A DNA stretch of 64,000 bases, taken from the NCBI GenBank assembly GCA_014649555.1, contig BMTG01000004.1, positions 248,001 to 312,000 on the forward strand, read 5' to 3'. The notes below the pieces were generated by a model that worked only from the letters and a program-made list of their open reading frames with translations, was not told the origin of the DNA and searched no databases. Made by a program: the position numbers and the translations under genes. This stretch comes from Streptomyces globisporus (GTDB lineage: Bacteria; Actinomycetota; Actinomycetes; Streptomycetales; Streptomycetaceae). Within the stretch, counting starts at the first letter, position 1, and each line of letters starts with the position of its first letter. Of this stretch, positions 48,788 through 58,010 are shown in pieces.

Positions 48788-50154
48788 TGGCGGCCGGCGA
48801 GCCCGGCGCCGTGGAGGACGGCGGGCGGAAGGGCGGCCTCCGGACGGCCCTGGGCGGACTGACCACCCGGGGACGCTCGTTCCTGGCCGCCGGTCTTGCC
48901 GCCGCCGTCTGCGCGTACGTCCTGGGCCAGGGCGACCTGCTGCGGGTCGGGCTGCTGCTGGCCGTGCTGCCGCTGGTCTGTGTGACCGTGCTCTACCGCA
49001 CCCGCTACCGGGTCACGGGCACCCGGCGCCTCTCGCCGTCCCGGGTGCCCGCGGGCGCGGAGGCCCGGGTGCACCTGCGCATGGAGAACGTCTCCCGGCT
49101 GCCCACCGGTCTGCTGATGCTCCAGGACCGCGTGCCGTACGTGCTGGGCCCGCGCCCCCGCTTCGTCCTGGACCGGGTGGAGTCGGGTGGCCGGCGCGAG
49201 GTGTCCTACCGGGTCCGCTCCGACCTGCGCGGCCGCTATCCGCTGGGCCCGTTGCAACTGCGGCTCAGCGACCCCTTCGGCATGTGCGAGCTGACGCGTT
49301 CCTTCAGCGCGTACGACACGCTCGTCGTCATCCCGCGTACGGTGCCGCTGCCCGCGCTGAGGCTGGCGGGCGAGGCTTCCGGTTACGGCGACGGGCGGCA
49401 GCGCTCGCTCGCGCTCGCCGGGGAGGACGACATCATTCCGCGCGGCTACCGGCACGGCGACGATCTGCGGCGGGTCCACTGGCGCTCCACCGCGCGCCAC
49501 GGAGAGCTGATGGTGCGCCGCGAGGAACAGCCGCAGCGGGCCAGATGCACGGTCCTGCTGGACACCCGGCAGATCGGCTACCAGGGCGCCGGGCCCGACT
49601 CGGCGTTCGAATGGGCGGTCTCGGGGGCGGCCTCCGCCCTCGTGCACATGCTGGAGCGCGGCTTCGCCGTCCGGCTCCTCACCGACGACGGGAACGCGGT
49701 GCCCGGTGAGGGGACCGACGGCTACGCGGGCTCGACCCAGGAGTCCGCTGACTCGGCGGGACTGATGCTCGACACGCTCGCCGTGGTCGGCCACTCCGAC
49801 GGCGGGGGCCTCAGCCGCGCCCATGACGTACTGCGCGGTGGCAACGAGGGGCTGCTCATCGCCTTCTTCGGCGATCTGGACGAGGAGCAGACCGCGGTCG
49901 CGGCCCGGATGCGGCAGCGCGCGGGCGCCGGGGTCGCGTTCGTCCTGGACAGCGCCGCCTGGGCCGACGAGGAGAGCGCTGCGGGAGCGGCCGACGACCG
50001 GCTGCGACGGCTGCGCGAGTCCGGCTGGACGGCGGTGCCGGTGGAGCCGGGTGACGAGCTGCCCGAGCTGTGGCAGCTGGCCGGCGGGATGCGCACGGAC
50101 ACACCGTCCGCCCCGAGCGGCGGCCCGAACGGTTTCCCGGGGGGATGGTCATGA
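48787..50154 (+). CDS. DUF58 domain protein
   Basis: A 455-aa protein with two N-terminal helices (about 33-50 and 52-70) anchoring a cytoplasmic region. The DUF58 core contains RGRYPLGPLQLRLSDPFGM and the hallmark REYRxGD-like IIPRGYRHGDDLRRVHWRSTAR, followed by a vWA-like part (CTVLLDTRQ, LIAFFGDLDEEQ). It is the usual partner of MoxR. Start is ATG 48787, sharing bases with the upstream stop; GTG 48784 is an alternative. Its stop overlaps the next gene (ATGA). Confidence 0.94.
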
Positions 50155-52568
50155 GCGGACGGGCCAGGCTGGCGCTGAGCGCCTATGCGGCGACACTGCT
50201 GGCGGCGGGCGCGCTGGTCCCGCTGGTGGAGGGGGTCGGCTGGCTGGTGCAGGCGGCGGTGCTGCTCGGCGTCCAGAGCGGGGTGGGCGCCCTGGCGCGC
50301 CGGGTGCCACTGGCCCGGACGCTGACCGTCGCCGCCCAGGCGCTGGTCACGCTGGTGCTGCTGACGCTGGTGTTCGCGCGGGACCACGCCCTGCTGGGGG
50401 TACTGCCGGGACCGCAGGCCGTCCTGCGGCTCGGTGAGCTGCTGGTGGCGGGCGGCGAGGACGTCGGTACGTACTCCACCCCGGCCCCGCTGACCGACGG
50501 CATCAAGCTGATGGTGGTCGGCGGGGTGATCCTGATCGGCCTCGTGGTGGACGCCATGGCCGTGACCTTCCGCAGCGCTGCCCCGGCCGGGCTGCCGCTC
50601 CTCGCCCTGTATTCGGTCGCGGCCGGTCTCTCGGACGGCGGGGCGGGCTGGGTGTGGTTCCTGCTGGCCGCCTCCGGCTATCTGCTGCTCCTGCTGGCGG
50701 AGGGCCGGGACCGGCTCTCCCAGTGGGGCCGTGTCTTCGGCGGGACCTCGCGGACCAAGGGCGGTCTGGCCGACGGACTGTCCGGGGTGAGCGGCGGCTC
50801 CTCCCCCGTCCGCACCGGGCGGCGGATCGGCGTGCTGGCGCTCGGCATCGCCCTGGTGGCCCCCCTCGCCCTGCCCGCGCTGGACAGCGGCCTGCTCGGC
50901 GGCAACGGCCCGGGCAACGGCAAGGGCAGCGGCGGCGGCACCATCTCCGCGGTGAACCCGCTGGTCTCGCTCCAGAACAACCTCAACCAGCCGGAGAACC
51001 GGGAGGTGATGACGTACCGCAGCAACATCGAGAACCCGCAGAACCTCTATCTCCGGATCCTGGCCCTGGACGAGTTCAACGGCAGCGAGTGGCGCTCCTC
51101 CACCCGGCGGCTGACGGACGTGCCCGACCGCCTCCCCCAGCCCGCGGGGCTCGGCGGGGACGTCTCGGTCACGGAGGTCCGGACGAACATCTCCGCCTCG
51201 CGCTCCTACCAGCAGACGTATCTCCCGCTCCCCTACCCGGCGAGCGAGGTCCGCGTCGGCGGTCGCTGGCGGTACGAACCCGAGGGCCGCACCCTGGTCG
51301 GCGACGATGGGCAGACCACGCGCGGCGCGCAGTACGAGGTCGGCAGTCTGGTCGTCGAGCCCACGGCGGAGCAGCTCGCGGCCGCGGGTCCGCCGCCCGA
51401 GGAGCTGCGCCGCGAGTACACCCAGCTCCCGGGCTCGCTTCCGGAGGTGGTCGCCGAGACCGCCGCGCAGGTGACGGAGGGTTCGGCCAACGCCTACGAG
51501 CGGGCCGTGAAGCTCCAGGACTGGTTCGCCTCCGAGGGCGGCTTCACCTACGACACGACGGTCACCTCGGGCACGGGGTCGTCCGCCATCGCCCGGTTCC
51601 TCCGTGACAAGGAGGGCTTCTGCGTCCACTTCTCGTTCTCGATGGCCGCGATGGCCCGGACGCTGGGCATCCCGGCCCGGGTCGCGGTGGGCTTCACCCC
51701 GGGCACCATGAAGTCGAACGGGGCGATCTCGGTGGGGCTGCGCGACGCGCACGCCTGGCCGGAGCTGTATTTCGAGGGCGTCGGGTGGACCCGGTTCGAG
51801 CCCACCCCGAGCCGGGGCAGCACCCCCTCGTGGACCCGGCCCGAGGTCCCCACGGACACCGCGAGCGATGCGGCCGAGCCCTCCGCGGACACCTCCACCG
51901 CACCGTCCGCCCTCCCCTCCGCCGACGACAGCTGCCCGCCGCAGCTGCGCCAGGAAGGCGGGTGCGGGCCTTCGCAAGAGGCGGGAGCGGCGGCACCGAC
52001 CGACCGGGGCACCCCGCTCGGGACGGTGCTGCTGGTGGCCCTCGCGGGGGTCCTGGTCCTGGTGCTGCCGTTGTCACCGCTGCTGTGGCGGACCCGGACG
52101 AGAAACCGCCGGCTGGGCTCCGGGGGCCGGACGCCCGCCGACGCCGCGGCGCGGACGCTGGCCGCCTGGCGGGAGATCACCGACGAGGCCTGGGACCACG
52201 GCATCGCCCCGGACGACTCGCTGACGCCCCGGAAGGCGGCGGCCCGGATCGTGCGGCTGGGCCGGCTCGACACCACCGCGGCCGAGGCGGTGCACCGGAT
52301 CGCGGGCTCGGTGGAGCAGGTGCTGTACGCCCCCGAGCCGCGTCCGGCGGCCGGCCTGGCCGAGGACGCGTCGGCGGTACGGGCGGGTCTGCGGGGATCG
52401 GCGGGCCGTGGCACCCGGCTGCGGGCAACGCTCCTGCCCCGCTCGTCCGTCCGGGTGGTGTGGGCCGTCGCCGACCGCCGGACGGCGCTTGCGGAGCGCT
52501 GGGCGGGCCGGGCGGGAGCCGGTCGCTGGACGGCCCGGCTGCGCCGCCTCACCCGCCAGCACGGCTGA
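50151..52568 (+). CDS. TgpA-like transglutaminase-domain membrane protein
   Basis: An 805-aa membrane protein of the DUF3488/transglutaminase/DUF4129 type. The first ~250 residues hold six or seven helices. A large extracytoplasmic part contains a transglutaminase-like papain fold with Cys in GFCVHFSFSMAAMARTLG, His in RDAHAWPELYFEG and Asp/Glu nearby (VGWTRFEPTPS). One more helix (about 665-690) precedes a cytoplasmic DUF4129 domain. Bacterial TgpA proteins are periplasmic enzymes of unknown substrate. ATG 50151 overlaps the DUF58 stop, completing a MoxR-DUF58-TgpA operon. Confidence 0.94.
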   Translation: MSGRARLALSAYAATLLAAGALVPLVEGVGWLVQAAVLLGVQSGVGALARRVPLARTLTVAAQALVTLVLLTLVFARDHALLGVLPGPQAVLRLGELLVAGGEDVGTYSTPAPLTDGIKLMVVGGVILIGLVVDAMAVTFRSAAPAGLPLLALYSVAAGLSDGGAGWVWFLLAASGYLLLLLAEGRDRLSQWGRVFGGTSRTKGGLADGLSGVSGGSSPVRTGRRIGVLALGIALVAPLALPALDSGLLGGNGPGNGKGSGGGTISAVNPLVSLQNNLNQPENREVMTYRSNIENPQNLYLRILALDEFNGSEWRSSTRRLTDVPDRLPQPAGLGGDVSVTEVRTNISASRSYQQTYLPLPYPASEVRVGGRWRYEPEGRTLVGDDGQTTRGAQYEVGSLVVEPTAEQLAAAGPPPEELRREYTQLPGSLPEVVAETAAQVTEGSANAYERAVKLQDWFASEGGFTYDTTVTSGTGSSAIARFLRDKEGFCVHFSFSMAAMARTLGIPARVAVGFTPGTMKSNGAISVGLRDAHAWPELYFEGVGWTRFEPTPSRGSTPSWTRPEVPTDTASDAAEPSADTSTAPSALPSADDSCPPQLRQEGGCGPSQEAGAAAPTDRGTPLGTVLLVALAGVLVLVLPLSPLLWRTRTRNRRLGSGGRTPADAAARTLAAWREITDEAWDHGIAPDDSLTPRKAAARIVRLGRLDTTAAEAVHRIAGSVEQVLYAPEPRPAAGLAEDASAVRAGLRGSAGRGTRLRATLLPRSSVRVVWAVADRRTALAERWAGRAGAGRWTARLRRLTRQHG

Positions 52569-52591
52569 GGCGGGCAGCGCCCTCGCCCGGC

Positions 52592-52643
52592 AGAGCCTCC
52601 GGTCCGGACCCCGTGAACGGACGGGGTCCGGGCCGGAGGCTCT
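52592..52643. terminator. 23-bp hairpin ending the MoxR operon
   Basis: Bases 52592-52614 (begin AGAGCCTCCGGT) pair with 52621-52643 with one G-U wobble; loop GAACGG. It begins 24 nt after the tgpA-like stop. Confidence 0.88.
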
Positions 52644-52745
52644 CTCGGCTCTGGCGGGGGGGGCTCGGTGGGCTCTCCCGCGCAGGGCGCGGGCGTGATC
52701 GCGCTGGGCGCGGGTCTACCGCCCGGAGCACCGTCCGGCAACGGC

Positions 52746-52779
52746 TGAGGGGCGGCCGCGGAAATGCGGCCGCCCCTCA
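52746..52779. terminator. Second hairpin, probably terminating the DUF3040 transcript
   Basis: TGAGGGGCGGCCGC (52746-52759) pairs perfectly with GCGGCCGCCCCTCA (52766-52779), loop GGAAAT, 65 nt from the DUF3040 stop codon on the minus strand. Confidence 0.8.
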
Positions 52780-52843
52780 CCCATCGGTGTCCTGCGTCGT
52801 ACTGTCGCCCGGCCCTGCGCGGGAAGAACAGGGCCGATGCGTA

Positions 52844-53248
52844 CTACTGGCCCTGTTCGTCGCGGCGGCGCTGCCACCTCTGCTCGATGCGGTTCATCAT
52901 CGACCGGCGTTGTCTCGGTCGGCGGCGTGCGCCGCTGTCCCCGCCACCTGCGGCGGCCGGCTGCTGTTCACCGGGCTTGGGCGCTTTGCGCCAACCGGTG
53001 ACCGCGAGCACGGCACAGCCGAGCATGACGAGGAACCCCACCACGCTGATCCAGATCTGCTGGGCGACCATTCCGGCCATGAGGAGCGCGATACCCACCA
53101 GGAAGCCTGCGACCGCCTGGTAGACCCTTTTGCGGGTGTACGTACGCAGCCCGCTTCCCTCGAGCGCTGTCGCGAACTTGGGATCTTCGGCGTACAGCGC
53201 TCGCTCCATCTGCTCGAGCATGCGCTGCTCGTGCTCCGAGAGCGGCAC
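52844..53248 (-). CDS. DUF3040 membrane protein
   Basis: A 134-aa actinobacterial DUF3040 protein. The N-terminus MPLSEHEQRMLEQMERALYAEDPKFA is the family signature. Two helices follow (about 45-62 and 66-84), then a Pro/Gly/Arg-rich cytoplasmic tail with many arginines (RRRPRQRRSMMNRIEQRW). Start is GTG 53248. Function unknown; the gene is common near dcw genes in Actinobacteria. Confidence 0.9.
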   Translation of the reverse strand: MPLSEHEQRMLEQMERALYAEDPKFATALEGSGLRTYTRKRVYQAVAGFLVGIALLMAGMVAQQIWISVVGFLVMLGCAVLAVTGWRKAPKPGEQQPAAAGGGDSGARRRPRQRRSMMNRIEQRWQRRRDEQGQ

Positions 53249-53495
53249 GGGATCCTCCTCGTCGTCGGCCGCGGGGGCGACCGGTATGCGGCCCTTCCAG
53301 GATAGGCAGGGATTCGCCCCCGTGAAACCCGCCCTCTAGCGTTCAGCCAGTCCGGACCGCTATGTCGGCTCGGCTGCTGAGGCGTAGATTCCCCGACGAC
53401 CGATCCGCCATGCCGGATGGTGTCACCCGATCATACGGGGCTTACGCCCTGTACGGGGGTCCTGAGTCCCACTCCGTGCGCAGCTTCGTTGCTGA

Positions 53496-54254
53496 TCAGT
53501 GGCGCTTCTCGCCCAGAACGTGCAGCTGGGTGGCGACCGAGTGGAACGCGGGCTGCTCGGCGGCGGCCGCTTCGAGCTTGAGGAGCGCCTCCACGGCGCC
53601 GGGCTCGGTGTCCACCAGAACGCCCGGCACGAGGTCGGCGAAGACCCGGACGCCGTGCACCGCGGCGATCTCCATCCCGGCATCGGAGACCAGGTCGGAG
53701 AGCTGCTCGGCGGTGAACCTGCGGGGCACCGGGTCGCCCTCGCCCCAGCGGCCGGCCGGGTCGGTGAGCGCCTGCCGGGCCTCGGCGAAGTGTCCGGCGA
53801 GGGCGCGGGCCAGTACGGCTCCGCCGAGGCCGGCGGCGAGCAGGCTGAGCGCGCCGGAGGGCCGCAGCGCCTCGACCGCGTTGCGTACGCCCTCGGCGGG
53901 CTCGTCGACGTACTCCAGGACGCCGTGGCAGAGCACCGCGTCGAAACGGTCGCGCTCGACGACGTCGAACAGGCCGAGGATGTCGCCCTGGACTCCCCGG
54001 ACCCGGTCGGCGACCCCGGCCTCGGCCGCGCGGCGCTCCAGCGCGAAGAGGGCGTTGGGGCTGGGGTCGACGACGGTGACCCGGTGGCCGAGCCTGGCCG
54101 CGGGCACGGCGAAGTTGCCCGTGCCGCCGCCGGTGTCCAGGACATCCAGGGCGTCCCTGCCGGTCGCCTTGACCTGACGGTCCAGGGCCTCCTTGAGGAC
54201 CTCCCAGACCACGGCGGTACGGAGGGAGGCGCGGGGGCGCGGCTGGTCCGACAC
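53496..54254 (-). CDS. SAM-dependent methyltransferase
   Basis: A 252-aa class I methyltransferase. Motif I is VLDTGGGTGNFAVPAARLG, motif II ends VTVVDPSP, and the DAVLCHGVLEYVDEP strand marks the active-site region. It resembles the methyltransferase-11/25 group of small-molecule or tRNA enzymes; the substrate is unknown. GTG 54254 has GAGGAGA upstream. A 247-bp gap without a gene follows toward DUF3040. Confidence 0.88.
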   Translation of the reverse strand: MSDQPRPRASLRTAVVWEVLKEALDRQVKATGRDALDVLDTGGGTGNFAVPAARLGHRVTVVDPSPNALFALERRAAEAGVADRVRGVQGDILGLFDVVERDRFDAVLCHGVLEYVDEPAEGVRNAVEALRPSGALSLLAAGLGGAVLARALAGHFAEARQALTDPAGRWGEGDPVPRRFTAEQLSDLVSDAGMEIAAVHGVRVFADLVPGVLVDTEPGAVEALLKLEAAAAEQPAFHSVATQLHVLGEKRH

Positions 54255-54359
54255 GGCAGATGTCTCCTCGGCACGGTGCCGCCGGGGACGGCGGAGCGTG
54301 AACAGTGCGGGTGGTGATGTGAGTGGTCACCACCCTATGGCCTCGCCCCGCCGTCGAGG

Positions 54360-54887
54360 TCACCCGCCGCCCGGCGACTCCTGCCGGGGTTGCGGGAGGA
54401 CCGGCTGGAGCACGAGCAGCCGTTCCACCAGGCGCAGGAACATGGCCGCGTCGCGCAGCAGGTCGTCGGCGTCGCGTCCGCTGGCGGCTCCCGGCATGCC
54501 GGCCTCCGCGCGGGCCCTGCGCTCGGCGCCGGAGGCGAAGAGGTCGCTCCACTCGGTCAGTTCGGGAGCTGTCTCCGGGAGGACTTCCCAGGCGCTGCGG
54601 ATGCGGTCGCGGTGGCGCTTGTTCGTCTCGGGGCGGCCGCGGGCGGCCAGCACGGCCGCGGCGGTGCGCAGGGCGGCGAGGTGGGCGGTGGCGTACCGCT
54701 CGTTGGGCTCGGGGAGCCCGGCGGCCTCGTCGAGGCCGGAACGGGCCTTGGCGAGCAGGTCGAGTGCGGCCGGCGGCGCCGAGGCCCGGCGCAGCACGGG
54801 ATGGACATCGCTGGAGGCGCCGGTCAGTGAGGGTGCAGGGCTGACTGCGCGGCGCCGCGGAGCGGCTGCTGCGGACGAGCTGGCCAT
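54360..54887 (-). CDS. SAV_6107-type HEPN domain protein
   Basis: A 175-aa all-alpha protein matching, from memory, the SAV_6107 HEPN family. After a 30-residue disordered N-terminus come helices LRRASAPPAALDLLAKARSG and [19 protein letters not shown]. The sequence RPETNKRH (R-x6-H, residues ~84-91) fits the RNase motif of catalytic HEPN domains. A C-terminal helix LLRDAAMFLRLVERLLVL completes the bundle. ATG 54887 follows GGAGG. It is divergent from the ABC/YhgE operon. RNase activity is inferred, and no partner nucleotidyltransferase is adjacent. Confidence 0.85.
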   Translation of the reverse strand: MASSSAAAAPRRRAVSPAPSLTGASSDVHPVLRRASAPPAALDLLAKARSGLDEAAGLPEPNERYATAHLAALRTAAAVLAARGRPETNKRHRDRIRSAWEVLPETAPELTEWSDLFASGAERRARAEAGMPGAASGRDADDLLRDAAMFLRLVERLLVLQPVLPQPRQESPGGG

Positions 54888-54987
54888 GACGAACCTCCTG
54901 TCGTCGTGTGACGGCTCCGTGGCCGTCTGTGTCCATGGTGGCGGCCACCACTGACAATCGGCCGTGTACCCACTTTGAGCAGCGACT

Positions 54988-55017
54988 TTGCTTTCGGGCG
55001 CACGTTCGGGCTACCTT
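54988..55017 (+). promoter_or_regulatory. Promoter of the ABC-YhgE-TetR operon
   Basis: TTGCTT (54988-54993) and TACCTT (55012-55017) are separated by 18 nt, a reasonable vegetative-type promoter. The predicted start near 55023 falls within the palindrome at 55016-55041. Confidence 0.6.
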
Positions 55018-55041
55018 TTGAACTGACTGGTCAGTTCAAAA
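55016..55041. promoter_or_regulatory. 26-bp palindromic operator, probable TetR site
   Basis: TTTTGAACTGAC, the two bases TG, then GTCAGTTCAAAA: a perfect 12-bp inverted repeat with 2-bp centre. It overlaps the -10 box and the likely transcription start of the operon that ends with a TetR-family regulator (58011-58622), so autorepression is likely. Confidence 0.8.
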
Positions 55042-55052
55042 GGGGAGGGTCT

Positions 55053-55898
55053 GTGGAGAGCCCGCACGGCGCGGCTGTCAGCGCCGAGGACTTCGGACTG
55101 GAAGGACCGCGCGGCCGGGTCTTCCGGAACGTGACGTTCAGTGCCGAGCCGGGGGAACTGGTGGCGATCGAGGGGCCGTCGGGGTCGGGCCGCACCTGCC
55201 TCCTGCTCGCCCTGAGCGGCCGTATGCGCACGACCGAGGGGCACGCCGAGGTCGGCGGACTGCGCCTGCCGAAGCAGGCCGCCGCCGTCCGCAGGATCGC
55301 CGCCCTGGGTCCGGTGCCGGGCGTCAGCGAGCTGGACCCTGCCTTCACCGTCGCCGAGCACCTGGGCGAACGCGCCCTGCTCCAGGGCCGCTACGGCTCG
55401 CCCCTGCGCGCCCTGCTGCGCCCGCGCGCCGAGCGCCGGGCCGCCGCCGAGGCCCGGGTGGACGAGGCCCTGGAGGCCGCGGGACTCGACCCCGCCACCC
55501 TGCCGAAGTCGGGGCGCACCTCCGTACGCGACCTGGAGCGTCTTGAGGCGCTGCGGCTGTCCGTCGCGCTGGCGCTGATCGGCAGGCCGCGGCTGCTGGC
55601 CGTCGACGACACCGACCTCAAGCTCTCGGACGCCGGACGCGAACAGGCCTGGGCACTGCTGCGGTCCGTGGCCGACGCCGGGACGACGGTCCTCGCCGTG
55701 TGCAGCGAGGCCCCCGGGAACGTCCAGGTCGTGCGCACCGCACCGGCGGGCGGAGAAGCCGACGTCGAAGAGCCGGCCACCGCACCGGCCGACGACGAAG
55801 CCCACGACGAAGACCCGGCCACCGAAGAACCCGCCGCCGAGGGACCCACCACCGAAGAGGAGACGGCCGATGCGTTCGCCGAAGCTCGCCGCGCTTGA
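55053..55898 (+). CDS. ABC-type ATP-binding protein with degenerate motifs
   Basis: A 281-aa protein with an ABC ATPase layout (VFRNVTFSAEPGELVAIEGP) but altered motifs. Walker A is GPSGSGRT, with Arg for the essential Lys. The LSGGQ signature reads LERLE, and Walker B is LLAVDDTD without the catalytic Glu. The last 45 residues are an acidic Glu/Asp/Pro-rich tail. It may bind but hydrolyse ATP poorly, or be regulatory. GTG 55053 follows AGGGGAGGG closely. Its end overlaps the YhgE gene by 29 nt, so they form a unit. Confidence 0.85.
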   Translation: MESPHGAAVSAEDFGLEGPRGRVFRNVTFSAEPGELVAIEGPSGSGRTCLLLALSGRMRTTEGHAEVGGLRLPKQAAAVRRIAALGPVPGVSELDPAFTVAEHLGERALLQGRYGSPLRALLRPRAERRAAAEARVDEALEAAGLDPATLPKSGRTSVRDLERLEALRLSVALALIGRPRLLAVDDTDLKLSDAGREQAWALLRSVADAGTTVLAVCSEAPGNVQVVRTAPAGGEADVEEPATAPADDEAHDEDPATEEPAAEGPTTEEETADAFAEARRA

Positions 55899-57957
55899 GC
55901 TGAAGCGGTTCGGCCGGGGCAAACTGCCCGCCGCCGCGCTCGTCGCCCTGCTGCTCCTGCCGCTGCTCTACGGCGCCCTGTACCTGTGCTCGTTCTGGGA
56001 CCCGTACGGGAAGCTCGACAAGCTGCCCGTCGCGCTGGTCAACAACGACAAGGGGGCCTCCAGCGACGGCAAGCGGATCGCCGCCGGGGACGAGATCAGC
56101 GAGAAGCTGCTCGACTCCAAGGTCTTCGCCTGGCACGAGGTCGGCTCCGCCGAGGCCGAGAAGGGCGTCGAGGAGGGCACGTACTACCTCTCGCTGACGA
56201 TGCCGTCGGACTTCAGCAAGAAGATCGCGTCCAGCGGCGGGGACTCCCCCGAGACCGGCGCGCTCCAGGTGCGGACGAACGACGCCAACAACTACATCGT
56301 CGGGCAGATCTCGAAGACGGTCTTCGGCGAGGTGCGCAACGCCGCCTCCACGAACGCCTCCCGGGGTTTCCTGGACCGCATCTTCATCAACTTCTCCGAT
56401 CTGCACGACAAGACCGCCGAGGCGGCCAAGGGCGCCGACGACCTCAAGGGCGGCATATCGAAGGCCAAGCAGGGTTCCAAGGACCTCGCGGACGGCCTCA
56501 AGGACTCCAAGGCGGGCAGCAAGAAGCTCTCCGACGGGATCGTGAAGCTGAACCAGGGCTCCCGCGACCTCGCGACGGGCTCCGGGCAGGTCGCCGGAGG
56601 CACCCAGGTCCTGGCCGACAAGGTCAACGGGATCGCCGGTGACGTACGCCCGTTCTTCAAGGACAACGGAAAGTCCATCCGGGACACCGCCCGGCTCGTC
56701 GCCGACACCTCGGGGGCCGTACGGCACAACCTCGACGTGCTGGTGAAGTCCGCGCCCACCGCGGCGTCCGGCGCCCGGAAGGCCGCCGACGAACTGGCCG
56801 AGATCCACCGGACCCAGTGCGAGGAGACCGAGGAGCCCGACACCACGGCCTGCCCGCCGCTGGAGCGCGCCAAGGTCACGGCCGAGGACGCCGCGAAGAT
56901 CGCCGCCGATGTGAACACCCTGGTCGCCAACCAGAACGGCGATCTCAAGAAGCTGAGCAACCAACTGGTCACCTTCCAGAAGCAGGCCGAGGCGCTCGCC
57001 AAGCGCGCCCCGACGCTGGACGACGACCTGGAGACGGCCGTGGCCAAGGTCAACGAGCTCAATTCCGGGGCCAAGAAGGTCGCCAAGGGCGCGCAGGCAC
57101 TGCACACGGGCCTCGGCACCGCGCAGACCGGCTCCAGCAACCTGGACACCGGCGTCGGCAAGCTGAAGACCGGTGCGGAGAACCTGGACGGAGGGCTGTT
57201 CCGGCTCGGCGACGGCTCGGCCGAGCTGGCACAGGGCCTCAACGACGGCGTGGAGAAGATCCCGGACTACGACAAGAAGGACCGCGACGCGCGGACCGAC
57301 GTCATGGCCGACCCCGTCCAGCTGGCCTCCAAGTCGCTGCACGAGGCCCCCAACTACGGCACCGGCTTCGCCCCGTACTTCATCCCGCTGTCCCTGTGGG
57401 TCGGCGCGATGGTGGCGTACATGCTGATCCAGCCGATGAACCGGCGGGCGCTCGCCGCCGGGGCCTCCTCGTGGCGGATCGCGTTCTCAGGCTGGCTCCC
57501 GGTCGCCGCCATCGGCACGGCCCAGGTCGGGGCCCTGATGGCCGTCCTGCACTGGGGCCTCGGCCTCCAGATGGCCCACGCCGCCGGAACGATCGGCTTC
57601 CTGGCCCTGGTGACCTGCTGCTTCGCCGCGATCGTGCAGTGGCTGAACGCCTGCTTCGGGGCGGCCGGACGGATCCTGGTGCTGGTGGTGCTGATGCTCC
57701 AGCTGACCTCGGCCGGGGGCACGTACCCCGTCCAGACGAGCCCCGGGTTCTTCGGCGCGATCCACCCGTACCTCCCCATGACGTACGTCGTCGAGGGGCT
57801 GCGCAGGCTGATCACGGGCGGTCCGCTCACCCCGGTCTGGCTGGGCTGCGCGGTGCTGGCGGCCTTCACGGTCGGCGCGCTCGCCCTGACCGCGTTCACC
57901 GCCCGCCGCAAGCAGGTGTGGAGCCTGAGCCGGCTGCACCCGGAGCTGAGCCTGTGA
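55870..57957 (+). CDS. YhgE/Pip family membrane protein
   Basis: A 695-aa protein of the YhgE/phage-infection-protein group (ABC-2-like topology). One N-terminal helix (about 20-42) is followed by a long extracytoplasmic region (about 45-500). This contains the YhgE domain (LPVALVNNDKGASSDGKRI) and heptad-like repeats (GADDLKGGISKAKQGSKDLA and later KVAKGAQALHTGLGTAQTG) that should form a long stalk. Five or six helices (about 515-680) with SAGGTYPVQTSPGFF complete it. It resembles phage receptor Pip and EsaA. It likely works with the preceding ATPase; the substrate is unknown. Confidence 0.9.
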   Translation: MRSPKLAALELKRFGRGKLPAAALVALLLLPLLYGALYLCSFWDPYGKLDKLPVALVNNDKGASSDGKRIAAGDEISEKLLDSKVFAWHEVGSAEAEKGVEEGTYYLSLTMPSDFSKKIASSGGDSPETGALQVRTNDANNYIVGQISKTVFGEVRNAASTNASRGFLDRIFINFSDLHDKTAEAAKGADDLKGGISKAKQGSKDLADGLKDSKAGSKKLSDGIVKLNQGSRDLATGSGQVAGGTQVLADKVNGIAGDVRPFFKDNGKSIRDTARLVADTSGAVRHNLDVLVKSAPTAASGARKAADELAEIHRTQCEETEEPDTTACPPLERAKVTAEDAAKIAADVNTLVANQNGDLKKLSNQLVTFQKQAEALAKRAPTLDDDLETAVAKVNELNSGAKKVAKGAQALHTGLGTAQTGSSNLDTGVGKLKTGAENLDGGLFRLGDGSAELAQGLNDGVEKIPDYDKKDRDARTDVMADPVQLASKSLHEAPNYGTGFAPYFIPLSLWVGAMVAYMLIQPMNRRALAAGASSWRIAFSGWLPVAAIGTAQVGALMAVLHWGLGLQMAHAAGTIGFLALVTCCFAAIVQWLNACFGAAGRILVLVVLMLQLTSAGGTYPVQTSPGFFGAIHPYLPMTYVVEGLRRLITGGPLTPVWLGCAVLAAFTVGALALTAFTARRKQVWSLSRLHPELSL

Positions 57958-58010
57958 GCGCGCCCGCGGTCGCGTCCCCGGGTGCGCCCGGGCCTGGAAG
58001 AATCGGCCCC

